Counted from the stretch's first letter, positions 28,580 through 38,276 are shown. The stretch is 64,000 nt of DNA from Catalinimonas niigatensis (GCF_030506285.1 NZ_CP119422.1:496001-560000), one strand, 5' to 3'. Program-made: numbers and translations. The notes: a model not told the origin generated them from the letters alone.

Positions 28580-29097
28580 CGCCTGCTGGCTGAGATTAAC
28601 GGTGATAGCGTATTGGTTAGCTACCAACCTCAAATTGGAAAGGAATATGATCTTCTGGGTCGATAGAATAGAAAATGTATTCAAAACCTCAGTTACTTAC
28701 CGAAGAGTGGTATATTTGAATGACAATCCTATTCTGAATCGCTTTTGGGATGATCTTCCCATGTCTCGTTCTGAATTATACAAAGAAGACTATGAACTGG
28801 CGCACAGCATTGATCGTAACAATGAGGTCTTGTATCGAGATATTCATGCTGCCTGCAAGACAGTTTGGAATTTCAGAAGCTGCTGGTTCCGCAATGGAGA
28901 GAATTTGGCAAGCATCCAAACCACCGAAATCATCCCGGTAGACCTGTACAGTCTGATGTTTCAGTTGTAAAGAACCCTGGCCGCAGCCTATACGGAAGAT
29001 GTGCGGCTGGAAAAGCAAAGAGATTTTAACCAAAACGCTCAACATAGGGCGGATTATATTCATAAGAAAGTGACAGCAGTTGGTAGAAAAATATAAG
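28580..29097 (+). pseudogene. Frameshifted fragment of a trehalase (GH37)
   Basis: Three reading-frame pieces together give ~170 residues of a GH37 trehalase. The first piece (28580-~28650) reads LLAEINGDSVLVSYQPQ and KEYD. The second, shifted, reads FWVD, VYLNDNPILNRFWDD and YKEDYELAHSIDR, then WNFRSCWF (family WDFSSRW) and IIPVDLYSLMFQL. A TAA at 28968 and one extra base near 29040 interrupt it; the third piece is QHRADYIHKK ending at 29097. The N-terminal signature region and the C-terminal catalytic part are absent. This is a dead gene. Confidence 0.8.
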
Positions 29098-29212
29098 TGG
29101 TTGGTATAAGATAAAGCTATAATCCTAACACTATGATTTATTGAGGGTTAGTAAATCATAGGCACTATCTGTCTGATTACATACAATATTTCTTTCTTTA
29201 ATTTTCAAATTT

Positions 29213-31549
29213 ATGCGTGAGTTATTGCTCTTTTTGGTAATGTGTTTTCCCATTTTATTATGGGCCCAAACCAATCAGGCCATTACTGGAAATGTAGTTG
29301 ATAATGAATCTGGTGAGCCTGTCTCTTATGCCAGCGTAGCTTTGTTCCAAACTGGTAAAGAACAGCCCATTACCGGTACTTTTACCAATGAGGATGGGAT
29401 ATTCTTAGTTGAAAATATCGACAATGGCACATATGACCTACTTATTCAGTTTGTTGGCTATGAAAACCATCGCATTGAAGATATAAAGATCACCTCTACT
29501 ACAAATGAATTAAATGTCGGTGCAATCAAACTCTTACAGGCCTCGACCCAACTTGAAGAAGTGATTGTAGAGGCCGTAGAAGTGAAACGTCCGGTGGAAA
29601 CTTCTCTGGAGGGGATGACTATCAATCCCGAACAGAACCTTTCAAATATTGGCGGTAGTGTGGTTGATATTTTAAGAAATACACCTTCTATCGCAGTAGA
29701 CCAGGATGGAGGAATTACTATCCGGGGAAGCAGTTCAACTAATGTGTTGATCAATGGACGCAACTCTGCTTTGTCTGAAGGTTTGGATGGCATACCTGCT
29801 AGTGCGATTGAAAGTATTGAAGTAGTGAACAATCCCGGTGCAAGATATGATGCTCAGGGTACTGGCGGTGTACTGAATATTAAACTAAAGCAGGGTGACG
29901 AAAGTACTTTAGGAACCAATGGCCGAGTGGAACTTACCTTGGGCAACCGTTACCGGGTCAATTCTTCCCTGAATCTTAATTATCAGAGTAAGCGATTTAA
30001 TGTATTTGGCGGATATAGCTACCGACGTTCTCCCAGTATTGGTACTGCCATTAACGAGCGTACAGTGATGGGTGAGAATCCACAACGGCTCACTCAAAAT
30101 AGGGATATTGAGCGCAATGATAATAGCCATACCGTCAATTATGGATTTGACTACTTCCTGTATAAGAACAAATTCAGTTATGAAGGTGTACTTGAATCTG
30201 AAGATGAGAGCAATCAAGAAGTCATGTATACCAATATTTTTGATTTGGATGATAATACAGTGATCAGCAATGTACGCAATAACCTGGAGACTGAAGAAGA
30301 CTTTACGCTCGATAATTCATTTATCTATGAAAGATTATTTGATCAGAAAAACCGAGAGTTTAGGGCACTGATCAGCCATTCCTTACGGGATGATCTTGAA
30401 CAACAAAATACCACGACCCGCTCTATAGATTCAGAAGTTGAACCCCTGTTACAGAGAGTAAATGCCGACCAAACGCGTCAGAATTTGATTCTCCAGGCAG
30501 ACTATACGCAGACTTTTGAGAAAAGTAAAATGGAAATTGGCTATAAGTCAACTTTCAGAAAACTAGACAATGACTATGTGTTTGACAACTTCATCAACGA
30601 AACTGAAGAATGGGTGATGAATACCGGTGTGAGCAACCGCTTTCTCTATCAGGAGCAGGTGCATGCCTTATATGGTATATATAAGCACTCATTTGAAAAG
30701 TTAGAAGTATCGCTGGGAACACGTCTGGAGCAAACCCTTATTGATACCCGATTATACAACACAGGTGAAGAGAATGATCAGCAATATATCAATCCATTTC
30801 CCAGCATACAGGGTTTGTATAGTATTACCGATAATCAATCTTTAAAGCTTACCTACAGCCGAAGAATTGACAGACCTGGTTCTCGTAGTCTAAATCCTTT
30901 TCCCGATATCTCCGATACTTTAAATATCCGTATGGGAAATCCAAACCTACAGCCTGAGTTTATCCAATCAATGGAGTTTGGGCACAAAATTAACTTTACA
31001 AATTCAGATTTGACCACCACCGCATTTTACCGTCATACCAATGGAAAGGTAGATTGGATTTTGACCGTAGATGAGCAGGGAATTTCTACCCGTATGCCCA
31101 CCAATTTGCTCAGTGGTACTGATTATGGCGTAGAATTTATTGGAACTTCTACCCTTTCATCCTGGTGGGATATGAATGGGAGCGTATCGGTATTTCGTAG
31201 CATCATAGATGGTTCTAATCTCAACCAGGGATATACCAATGATAATTATGCCTGGAATGCCAAATTAGTTTCCAACATGGTTTTACCCTGGGATCTAAGT
31301 TTTCAGATGACAGGAAATTATGAGTCCCCGGAAGTGGAAGCACAGGGTTTTGATTACGCCCGCTATTATCTGGACATGAGTTTTCAAAGAAAGCTCTTCG
31401 GTGATAAAGCCAGTATCAGTTTGAGTATAAGGGATATTTTCAATACCTATGAGTTTGGAGGTGAAAACAGTACGGATGAATTTGAAAGCAAATTCTTGTA
31501 CAAACGCGATACCCGCAGGGCGTACTTAAGTTTTCAGTACAACTTTTAG
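29213..31549 (+). CDS. TonB-dependent receptor-like outer-membrane protein (carboxypeptidase-like plug, beta-barrel family 3)
   Basis: 778 aa. A signal peptide (to ~18) is followed by a carboxypeptidase-regulatory-like domain (~22-110: ITGNVVDNESGEPVSYASVAL), a TonB plug domain (~130-220: GGSVVDILRNTPSIAV, then VLINGR and IEVVNNPGARYDAQGTGG) and a ~550-residue outer-membrane beta-barrel ending in an aromatic residue (YLSFQYNF). There is no SusD partner, so this is not a classical polysaccharide-uptake pair. Ligand unknown. It is monocistronic, with no terminator seen. Confidence 0.88.
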   Translation: MRELLLFLVMCFPILLWAQTNQAITGNVVDNESGEPVSYASVALFQTGKEQPITGTFTNEDGIFLVENIDNGTYDLLIQFVGYENHRIEDIKITSTTNELNVGAIKLLQASTQLEEVIVEAVEVKRPVETSLEGMTINPEQNLSNIGGSVVDILRNTPSIAVDQDGGITIRGSSSTNVLINGRNSALSEGLDGIPASAIESIEVVNNPGARYDAQGTGGVLNIKLKQGDESTLGTNGRVELTLGNRYRVNSSLNLNYQSKRFNVFGGYSYRRSPSIGTAINERTVMGENPQRLTQNRDIERNDNSHTVNYGFDYFLYKNKFSYEGVLESEDESNQEVMYTNIFDLDDNTVISNVRNNLETEEDFTLDNSFIYERLFDQKNREFRALISHSLRDDLEQQNTTTRSIDSEVEPLLQRVNADQTRQNLILQADYTQTFEKSKMEIGYKSTFRKLDNDYVFDNFINETEEWVMNTGVSNRFLYQEQVHALYGIYKHSFEKLEVSLGTRLEQTLIDTRLYNTGEENDQQYINPFPSIQGLYSITDNQSLKLTYSRRIDRPGSRSLNPFPDISDTLNIRMGNPNLQPEFIQSMEFGHKINFTNSDLTTTAFYRHTNGKVDWILTVDEQGISTRMPTNLLSGTDYGVEFIGTSTLSSWWDMNGSVSVFRSIIDGSNLNQGYTNDNYAWNAKLVSNMVLPWDLSFQMTGNYESPEVEAQGFDYARYYLDMSFQRKLFGDKASISLSIRDIFNTYEFGGENSTDEFESKFLYKRDTRRAYLSFQYNF

Positions 31550-31813
31550 AACAAACAAAACAAGCGTTTCCACTGTCTGTTCATGTACCATTGCAATCTA
31601 AAGTCTGACAAGTAACATCTGTGATGGAAAAGTATCTCCTGACGACCAGTAGTGCCCAGCAGTTGATAATTCATTTGAGGAGTACGAAAAAATGTTCCTC
31701 TTTCCCAAAAAGCTATACTAAACTTCATTCTCCACCACCCTACTTTTAGGTACATAATCTAATGTTCGCTGATACACTTAGTTTCTGTATAAATAAGGTA
31801 ATAAAGCGCCAAA

Positions 31814-31848
31814 TTTGTGAAAAATCCTTCATTCAAAGCTTAATTTTG
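31814..31848 (+). promoter_or_regulatory. Promoter of the molybdenum hydroxylase pair
   Basis: TTTG (31814-31817) and TAATTTTG (31841-31848) match the -33 and -7 elements with 23 bases between them, at the long end of the accepted range. The start codon is at 31892, about 35 bases after the predicted start of transcription. Confidence 0.45.
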
Positions 31849-31891
31849 GTATATTAGAACATCATTATTACCTATACCTAATAATATACAT

Positions 31892-32353
31892 ATGGCTGCT
31901 TTTACAATTAAGGTGAATGGACAACAGCATCAGATAGATGTCGCTCCTGATACGCCTATTCTTTGGGTGCTGCGTGATCACCTGGATTTGGTAGGGACAA
32001 AATTTGGTTGTGGTATTGCCCAATGCGGTGCATGTACGATCCATTTTGATGGTAAAGCCATGCGTTCATGTTCTCTCCCTGTCAGTAGTGTAGGTGAATC
32101 AGAAATCACTACCATTGAGGGCTTATCAGAAGAAGCAGATCATGCTTTGCAAACTGCATGGCTGGAGCATGATGTGCCTCAATGTGGTTATTGCCAGGCA
32201 GGACAGATTATGAATGCGGCATCTCTTCTGGCCAAAAACCCAAAGCCTACCGATAAGGAAATTGAGGACGCAATGAATGGTAACCTCTGTAGATGCGGTA
32301 CTTATTTACGGATCAAAGCTGCAATCAAGACCGCTTCACAAAAGATGAATTAA
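31892..32353 (+). CDS. (2Fe-2S)-binding subunit of a molybdenum hydroxylase (isoquinoline 1-oxidoreductase alpha type)
   Basis: Small electron-transfer subunit (153 aa) of xanthine-oxidase-family enzymes. The plant-type cluster ligands are Cys40, Cys45, Cys48 and Cys60; the second, helical cluster uses Cys98, Cys101, Cys133 and Cys135 (CGYCQ and CRC motifs). Both are complete. It precedes the catalytic subunit by 18 bases. There is no signal peptide, so it probably crosses the membrane attached to its Tat-targeted partner, as established for related periplasmic enzymes. Confidence 0.93.
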   Translation: MAAFTIKVNGQQHQIDVAPDTPILWVLRDHLDLVGTKFGCGIAQCGACTIHFDGKAMRSCSLPVSSVGESEITTIEGLSEEADHALQTAWLEHDVPQCGYCQAGQIMNAASLLAKNPKPTDKEIEDAMNGNLCRCGTYLRIKAAIKTASQKMN

Positions 32354-32371
32354 CACCTTCAATTCAAGATC

Positions 32372-34561
32372 ATGACCTTAATCAAAACAAAATTTAATAG
32401 AAGATCTTTCCTTAAAGTGTCGTCTGCTGCTGGTGGAGGCATGCTATTAGGATTCAATTGGATGGTTTCTGCCAAGCCCATGACCAGCCCAATGGATCAT
32501 GTGCCTCTGGAATGGTTTGACATCAACGCTTTTATCAGGATTAGTGATACCGGCACTGTGACCATAATGTCGCCCAATCCTGAAATAGGGCAAAATGTAA
32601 AAACTGCCATGCCCATGATTGTCGCTGAAGAGTTAGATGTGGACTGGAAAAATGTGGTTGTTGAGCAGGCCCCTCTGGATACATCCAAGTACGCTCATCA
32701 AATTGCCGGGGGTAGCCAATCTATCCGGCAGGGGTGGCAGGGATTGAGAATGGCTGGTGCTGCTGCACGCAGAATGTTGATGGAAACTGCTGCCCAGCAA
32801 TGGAAAGTCCCCTTTAGCGAACTGACTACTGAAAAAGGCATAATTTCTCACAAGAAATCCGGTAAATCCATTGGCTACGGTGAAGTTGCCACCAAGGCTT
32901 CCAGCATACAAGTTCCTGAGGAATTAGAGCTCAAAGATCCCAAAGATTTTAAATTGATAGGGAAGGCCACAAAAAATGTGGACGGCAGAAAAATCGTGAC
33001 AGGAAAGCCTCTCTTTGGTCTGGATTACAAGCGCGAAGGTATGCTCATCGCCATGATTGCCCACCCTCCGGCCTTTGGCATGAAAATCAAAGATTTTGAC
33101 GCTACCAGAGCCAAGTCCATGCCGGGTATCAAAGATGTCTTTAAAGTGCAGACCGCCCCTTCTGAGAAGCAATGGTCTGATGTCAATGCCTTCCCTGAAC
33201 TTGTAGCTATCGTAGGAGAAAGTACCTGGCAGGTCATGAAAGCCAAAAGGGCTTTGAAGGTCAACTGGGAGGTAGTAAGTCCGGCTGAAAGTTCGGAAGA
33301 TCATAATATTGCTCTGGAACAGGCGATAGCCACTGCCCCCGGCGAACCTTCAAGAAAAGATGGTGATCCGGAAATGGCATTTAAAAATGCCGCAAAAGTC
33401 ATAGAAAAAACCTACGATGCTCCTTTTTTGCCTCATAACACTATGGAGCCTATGAATTTTTTCGCCCATGTGACTAACGATAAAGCTGAACTCATGGGGC
33501 CTATTCAGACGCCTGAAAACCTGAGAAAAAGCGCTTCCAGCCTTTTGGGTCTACCTGAAGACAAAATCTCGGTAGGTATGACTCGCATGGGTGGTGGTTT
33601 TGGTAGAAGACTGTATGGAAATTTTGGCCTGGAAGCAGCCGCAATCTCTAAAAAAGCACAGGCTCCCATCAAACTTGTCTACTCACGTGAAGATGATATG
33701 AGCCAGGGAACATACCGCCCTGCCTACAAAATTAAATACCGGGCTGCTCTGGATGACAATAATGTAATGACAGCCTTCCATGTAAGAGGAGTTGGTATTC
33801 ATGAAGGTCCGGCTTTTGCCAACCGTTATCCGGCTGGAACAGTTCCTCATTATCTGGCAGAGAACAAAGGTGTGGAGTCCAATATCTCCACCGGAGCCTG
33901 GAGAGCACCCAGATCCAATTTTGTTGCGGGGGCTGAACAATCATTTCTGGATGAAGTAGCTGAAGCCGCAGGAAAAGATCCCATAGATTTCAGGCTGGAA
34001 TTATTTGATAAAGCCATTAATAATCCTGTGGGTAAGGAAAATGATTATGATCCTGCACGCTACGCCGGTGTGCTGAAGCTGGTGAGAGAAAAATCTGGCT
34101 GGGATAAAGAGATGCCCGGTGTCTATCGCGGAGTTTCTGCCTATTTCTGTCATAATTCTTATGTAGCCCAGGTGGTGGATGTGGTGATGAATGATGGAAA
34201 ACCTAAGGTTAAAAAAGTTTGGTGCGCAGTAGATTGTGGTATTGTGGTCAATCCGGAGGGTGCCATAAATCAGGTAGAAGGCGGTATTGTAGATGGCATA
34301 GGCCATGCCATGTATGGTACGATCACCTTCAAAGATGGGGTAGCTGATCAAAGCAACTTTAACAATTATCACTTGATTCGGAGCAAAGAAGCTCCCGTAG
34401 AAGTAGAAACCTTCTTTGTGGAAAATGGTATAGACCCCACAGGTTTGGGTGAACCCTCTTTACCTCCTATTATAGGCGCTTTGGCCAATGCTTTGTACAA
34501 AGCCACGGGTACGCGCTTGTATAGACAACCTTTTTCTCAGGAACCAGCAGTAGTTGGTTAG
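32372..34561 (+). CDS. Molybdopterin-binding catalytic subunit, isoquinoline 1-oxidoreductase beta type, Tat-exported
   Basis: 729 aa large subunit of an aldehyde or N-heterocycle oxidising hydroxylase. A Tat signal (NRRSFLKVSS) at residues 9-18 indicates periplasmic location. The cofactor region includes MGGGFGRRLYG and GAWRAPRSNF blocks, and the C-terminal GLGEPSLPP segment supplies the catalytic Glu. There is no FAD subunit gene; such two-subunit enzymes usually pass electrons to a cytochrome. The substrate cannot be told from sequence. A terminator follows. Confidence 0.92.
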   Translation: MTLIKTKFNRRSFLKVSSAAGGGMLLGFNWMVSAKPMTSPMDHVPLEWFDINAFIRISDTGTVTIMSPNPEIGQNVKTAMPMIVAEELDVDWKNVVVEQAPLDTSKYAHQIAGGSQSIRQGWQGLRMAGAAARRMLMETAAQQWKVPFSELTTEKGIISHKKSGKSIGYGEVATKASSIQVPEELELKDPKDFKLIGKATKNVDGRKIVTGKPLFGLDYKREGMLIAMIAHPPAFGMKIKDFDATRAKSMPGIKDVFKVQTAPSEKQWSDVNAFPELVAIVGESTWQVMKAKRALKVNWEVVSPAESSEDHNIALEQAIATAPGEPSRKDGDPEMAFKNAAKVIEKTYDAPFLPHNTMEPMNFFAHVTNDKAELMGPIQTPENLRKSASSLLGLPEDKISVGMTRMGGGFGRRLYGNFGLEAAAISKKAQAPIKLVYSREDDMSQGTYRPAYKIKYRAALDDNNVMTAFHVRGVGIHEGPAFANRYPAGTVPHYLAENKGVESNISTGAWRAPRSNFVAGAEQSFLDEVAEAAGKDPIDFRLELFDKAINNPVGKENDYDPARYAGVLKLVREKSGWDKEMPGVYRGVSAYFCHNSYVAQVVDVVMNDGKPKVKKVWCAVDCGIVVNPEGAINQVEGGIVDGIGHAMYGTITFKDGVADQSNFNNYHLIRSKEAPVEVETFFVENGIDPTGLGEPSLPPIIGALANALYKATGTRLYRQPFSQEPAVVG

Positions 34562-34584
34562 CCATTGCCTGTAAATGATGGATG

Positions 34585-34622
34585 AGGGATAAGTTACTTT
34601 AAAAGTACTTATCCCTTTTTTT
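34585..34622 (+). terminator. Intrinsic terminator after the molybdenum hydroxylase operon
   Basis: AGGGATAAGT (34585-34594) pairs with ACTTATCCCT (34607-34616), a perfect 10-bp stem with inner ACT/AGT pairing, followed by TTTTTTTAT. Confidence 0.85.
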
Positions 34623-34832
34623 ATGATTTTCTCAAGTTGCGCCAGACGGTGGCTACTACAGGCCAATATGGCACAATGCAGGTAATGTCACATGCATTTT
34701 TCAACCCTTGTCTCTCCTTTATGGGTTACTTGAGTGTAAAAAGATAAAGTATGTGTGCACTTTGGCACTCTGCTATCCCTGCATCAAAAGTCGTTTTAAA
34801 GGCAGCGATTCCAACTCGGATGCCCGTAAAAA

Positions 34833-35399
<567 letters not shown>

Positions 35400-35553
35400 G
35401 TAGTTTACATTTTTATTTTATCTCTGCTAAATTTATCTCTGCTGAAAAGGTTGTCAAGTGTATGATTGCCTGATTTTTTTATATGCACATTAGTCAATAT
35501 TTCATGAGCATAGGTCAAATTTCAATTGTAGCCTGGGAATTCATTCTATTCAT

Positions 35554-35937
35554 TTATTGATTAACCAAAATCATTTTTCTATCCGCAGGTCTGAAATACC
35601 AGGATATCACAGTCAGGAAGAGAAGTAATAATGGTGGAAATATTTCATTCAGGGGATCAGCTGAGGCGATATGTGAAACAATCGCTCCCGACATGACAAA
35701 GAAAAATCCCGCATAAGCCCATTCCTTGGGTAATGGAAATCTGGGAATAAGCACGGCGATCACACCCAGAATTTTCCAAACACCTATTAGGGTTAGCAAA
35801 TAGCCAGGATAGCCCAATTGTCTAAAGTTAGCAACTTCTTCTTCCATTTTTAATATCTGTACTATTCCGGTTGACAGCATTCCTAAGGCAAGCCAAATGG
35901 TGGAAATCCAATAGATGAATTTATTTCTCTTTGTCAT
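35554..35937 (-). CDS. DoxX-family small membrane protein
   Basis: 127 aa with four hydrophobic helices (about 8-28, 45-66, 72-92, 95-115), the size and topology of DoxX-like proteins. The LGYPGYLLTLIGVWKILG segment is typical. Third gene of the ArsR operon, 18 bases after the SRPBCC gene. The molecular activity of DoxX-like proteins is poorly known; a role in redox or membrane stress is suggested for some relatives. Confidence 0.85.
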   Translation of the reverse strand: MTKRNKFIYWISTIWLALGMLSTGIVQILKMEEEVANFRQLGYPGYLLTLIGVWKILGVIAVLIPRFPLPKEWAYAGFFFVMSGAIVSHIASADPLNEIFPPLLLLFLTVISWYFRPADRKMILVNQ

Positions 35938-35955
35938 GGTATCATTTTAATTTAT

Positions 35956-36441
35956 TTACGATTGTGAGGAATGTCTGACCAGGCGAACTGTTTCTTGTAA
36001 GCGATTATGTGCCATATTGATGCCTTGAGCAAAAGGTAACTTCAGCATTTGGTCTCTGTATGCAACTGATCTGAAAACAATATGCATATTGAGATTGCTG
36101 GTTTTGTCAGTAAGAGATTCAAACTCTAAGAACTCAAGCTGGACCGGAAATGAGGTATTCTCCATTTCAAATGTCCGTGTAATTTTCTGGTTTGGGATAA
36201 ACTCGTGGATTACCCCATTGAACCTGTGTTTATTTCCTTGAGGATCGGTCGTTTCAAATACGTAACTGCCATGTTGTTTACTTTCCAGTTTCAGTACTTT
36301 CGTTCCCATCCACTGCTCAACAATGTCAGGTTCTATATACGCTTTGAAAAGTAACCCCAACGGCAAGTCAAATTCTCTGCTTATCATTAAATCATGTTTG
36401 CCATTTTCAGCATTGATCTTTGTTTTTGGCTCCATATACAT
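35956..36441 (-). CDS. SRPBCC/AHSA1-domain protein
   Basis: About 161 aa. Belongs to the START-like AHSA1 group: ISREFDLPLGLLFKAYIEPDIVEQW is the usual opening, with FNGVIHEFIPNQKI and RTFEME strands and a long C-terminal helix. These have a hydrophobic cavity for lipids or other small ligands. A second ATG two codons in (36435) is an equally good start. The start directly abuts the arsR stop, so translation is coupled. Confidence 0.87.
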   Translation of the reverse strand: MYMEPKTKINAENGKHDLMISREFDLPLGLLFKAYIEPDIVEQWMGTKVLKLESKQHGSYVFETTDPQGNKHRFNGVIHEFIPNQKITRTFEMENTSFPVQLEFLEFESLTDKTSNLNMHIVFRSVAYRDQMLKLPFAQGINMAHNRLQETVRLVRHSSQS

Positions 36442-36765
36442 TTATTTATCTGATTTGTAATTTTTCATGGTGGCCTCCAGTTTGTTAAACCTGTCGTCCC
36501 ACATTTTGCGGAATGGCTCTATAAAGTCTGCTATTTCTTTGATCTTTTGGGGATTAAAGTGATAGTGAATTTCTCTGCCATTTTGCTCTTGTTCAAGCAA
36601 TTCGCATTCGGTAAGAATTTGCAGGTGTTTTGAAACGGTAGGTCTTGCAGTGTCAAAGTTTGAGGCTATTGCACCGGCGGTCATGGATTGTGAAGCCACT
36701 AACAGAAGGATAGCCCTCCTTGTAGGGTCTGCGATGGCCTGAAATACATCTCGTCTTAAATTCAT
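36442..36765 (-). CDS. ArsR/SmtB-family transcriptional regulator
   Basis: 107-aa winged-helix repressor-type protein. The HTH region is visible as [36 protein letters not shown] (recognition helix) and wing residues around [11 protein letters not shown]. It contains only one Cys (Cys54, ECELLEQ) and no CxC metal motif, so it is probably not a classical metal sensor; relatives coupled to SRPBCC proteins may sense lipid-like or redox signals. First gene of the arsR-SRPBCC-doxX operon, behind a promoter with two palindromes, which suggests autorepression. Confidence 0.9.
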   Translation of the reverse strand: MNLRRDVFQAIADPTRRAILLLVASQSMTAGAIASNFDTARPTVSKHLQILTECELLEQEQNGREIHYHFNPQKIKEIADFIEPFRKMWDDRFNKLEATMKNYKSDK

Positions 36766-36768
36766 TGC

Positions 36769-36815
36769 GTAGTCATTTGACTACAAATATATACGTAGCT
36801 ATTTAACTACACAAA
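36769..36815 (-). promoter_or_regulatory. arsR promoter with two operator palindromes
   Basis: Operator 1, GTAGTCATTTGACTAC (36769-36784), is a perfect 7-2-7 palindrome 3 bases from the arsR start codon. Operator 2, GTAGCTATTTAACTAC (36795-36810), is the same with one mismatch, 26 bases away. On the minus strand the -7 box TATATTTG is at 36784-36791 and a -33 TTTG at 36812-36815, spacing 20. Operator 2 fills the spacer between -33 and -7, and operator 1 lies just downstream of -7. Binding by a dimeric repressor would block RNA polymerase. Confidence 0.8.
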
Positions 36816-36885
36816 TTTATTTGCGATTATTTTACGCACGTTTTTGAATATCATTCACTGTAAAGGAATGTAGAAAATAAAGATA

Positions 36886-36985
36886 TCCTTGGCTCGTGCC
36901 GCCCTAGCTCGCACTGGCAACTGTAGTCCTTCACAAGCCGCTAAAGTTCTAAGAAGACCAGAACACGGAGTTACAAAACTTTTCT
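36886..36985. other. GC-rich island of unknown origin
   Basis: About 100 bases with clearly higher GC and few A/T runs inside an AT-rich gap. An 80-codon plus-strand frame (36889-37131) covers it but has no recognisable domain; the minus strand also stays open across it. It looks like part of a dispersed repeat or mobile-element end more than a gene. The remainder of the gap (36986-37147) is AT-rich and empty. Confidence 0.35.
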
Positions 36986-37147
36986 TTTGCTATTATTTCC
37001 ATTCTCCTTTATGTTTAAAAAGAAATAACAGATTTAGCATTGGGTTAAATAAAAAAGGCTACAAGGGCCTTTTTAATAGGTTTAGAGCAACATGTCACAT
37101 GAATAAAAGTGATTACTTACACTTTACCTGAATAGAATAAACTAGAA

Positions 37148-37699
37148 ATGGCGATGAATAAAACTTTCATCCTTGGGATGAGTACGCTTCTTATTTTTGG
37201 TGTGGGAGGCTACTGTATAGTTGAAGTAATACAAAAACGTTCTTTTGCAGAAGTATGGCTACAGGGCATGGGTGTACCTACGCAGTTGGGTATCGGTATA
37301 GGTTATGGCCTGCTCATCTCTCTGCTGGCCCTTTGGATCATTAGCCGTGATTTTTTTAAGACAGAAAAGATGTTTTATCGCCAACTTATTTCTCAGTTGG
37401 ATTTGAATATTGGAGGCGTCCTTTTCCTTTCTCTCTGTGCTGGTATTGCCGAAGAGATTTTCTTCAGAGCAGGATTACAACCTTTGTTAGGACTTTGGCT
37501 TACTTCTGTTTTATTTGTGTTCATTCATGGCTACCTGAATCCTTACAACTGGCGCCTTAGCATATATGGAGCAGCTATGGTGTTCTTTATTGCTGGCATG
37601 GGCTACCTCTTTCAAGAAGTAGGTCTGATTTCTGCCATAGCTGCGCACACAGTACTGGATATTGTATTATTTGCAAGCCTATCAGGCAGAAATGAGTAA
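37148..37699 (+). CDS. CPBP-family intramembrane metalloprotease
   Basis: 183 aa with about five hydrophobic helices. The family motifs are intact: EEIFFR at 102-107 (Glu102, Glu103, Arg107), FIHG with His127, and AHTVLD with His167 and Asp171. Related proteins cleave CAAX-prenylated proteins in eukaryotes; in bacteria some support bacteriocin immunity. The true start may be MNKTF two codons in. Gene stands alone between the ArsR operon and the dehydrogenase operon. Confidence 0.88.
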   Translation: MAMNKTFILGMSTLLIFGVGGYCIVEVIQKRSFAEVWLQGMGVPTQLGIGIGYGLLISLLALWIISRDFFKTEKMFYRQLISQLDLNIGGVLFLSLCAGIAEEIFFRAGLQPLLGLWLTSVLFVFIHGYLNPYNWRLSIYGAAMVFFIAGMGYLFQEVGLISAIAAHTVLDIVLFASLSGRNE

Positions 37700-37757
37700 T
37701 ACCAACTTTTATCTTTTCCTGTTTGAAAGGCAGGAATATCTAAAACAACGCTACGAA

Positions 37758-38267
37758 TTACTTTGCAATACGTCTATTTTCCTTTTTGCTGACTAGTAAA
37801 GCAATAATTGTGGTCGTTGCTACGACTCCTACAGCTACTTTTTGCACAAAACTTTTCCGATCGTATTTCCACTGTGCTTTCATACCCCTTTCTTCAAAAA
37901 AATTGGGAATACGTCCGTGCGAAAAGTCACTTAAGATACCTTCTACCACATTTACCCGGTCTGCCAGGATCAATGGCAGCCAGTGTCCGTAACTACCTTC
38001 GCCATATCTAAATGCAAAACGGCGGATCATGCCACTTAGCCCGGAAGGCGGTGCAGATGTACCAAAGACTGCACTCACGTTCGGACGCTCATTGGAATGC
38101 AACACCTCTATGTTGATAGGTTGCTGTGGTGGCCGTTCCCAACTATAGCCTTTCTGCTCCTCGTCGGTACGTTGTTTCATTGGATAGGTAGGGTCATTCT
38201 TCGGATCAGCATCCACGCCCCAACCTTTGATATGTGAATAATTTTTAGCTATGTTTTCCATGATCAT
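37758..38267 (-). CDS. Conserved hypothetical protein, partner of Zn-alcohol dehydrogenase
   Basis: 169 aa, not recognised as a named family. Visible features: an N-terminal KGWGVDADPKNDPTYPMK block, then a Pro-rich segment (ERPPQQP), a GTSAPPSGLSGMIRRFAFRYGEG block, HWLPLILADRVNVVEG, and one C-terminal hydrophobic segment (~140-162: VAVGVVATTTIIALLVSKK) with a basic tail. The protein would be a tail-anchored cytoplasmic or membrane-bound domain. It starts 9 bases after the dehydrogenase gene, so the two are co-translated. Two ATG codons occur at the start. Confidence 0.75.
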   Translation of the reverse strand: MIMENIAKNYSHIKGWGVDADPKNDPTYPMKQRTDEEQKGYSWERPPQQPINIEVLHSNERPNVSAVFGTSAPPSGLSGMIRRFAFRYGEGSYGHWLPLILADRVNVVEGILSDFSHGRIPNFFEERGMKAQWKYDRKSFVQKVAVGVVATTTIIALLVSKKENRRIAK

Positions 38268-38276
38268 TCTTTTTTA

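Noticed and set aside
28776-29063. 95-codon minus-strand frame
   Set aside because: It is antisense to the trehalase remnant, which explains the open frame.
31546-31755. 69-codon minus-strand frame after the TonB-type receptor
   Set aside because: Ends in the receptor's stop, no recognisable motif in this or the neighbouring frames; possibly a decayed element but not supportable.
35417-35443. 12-bp direct repeat TTTATCTCTGCT spaced by 15 bases
   Set aside because: Only two copies in an AT-rich leader; likely a local duplication with no evident binding-site logic.
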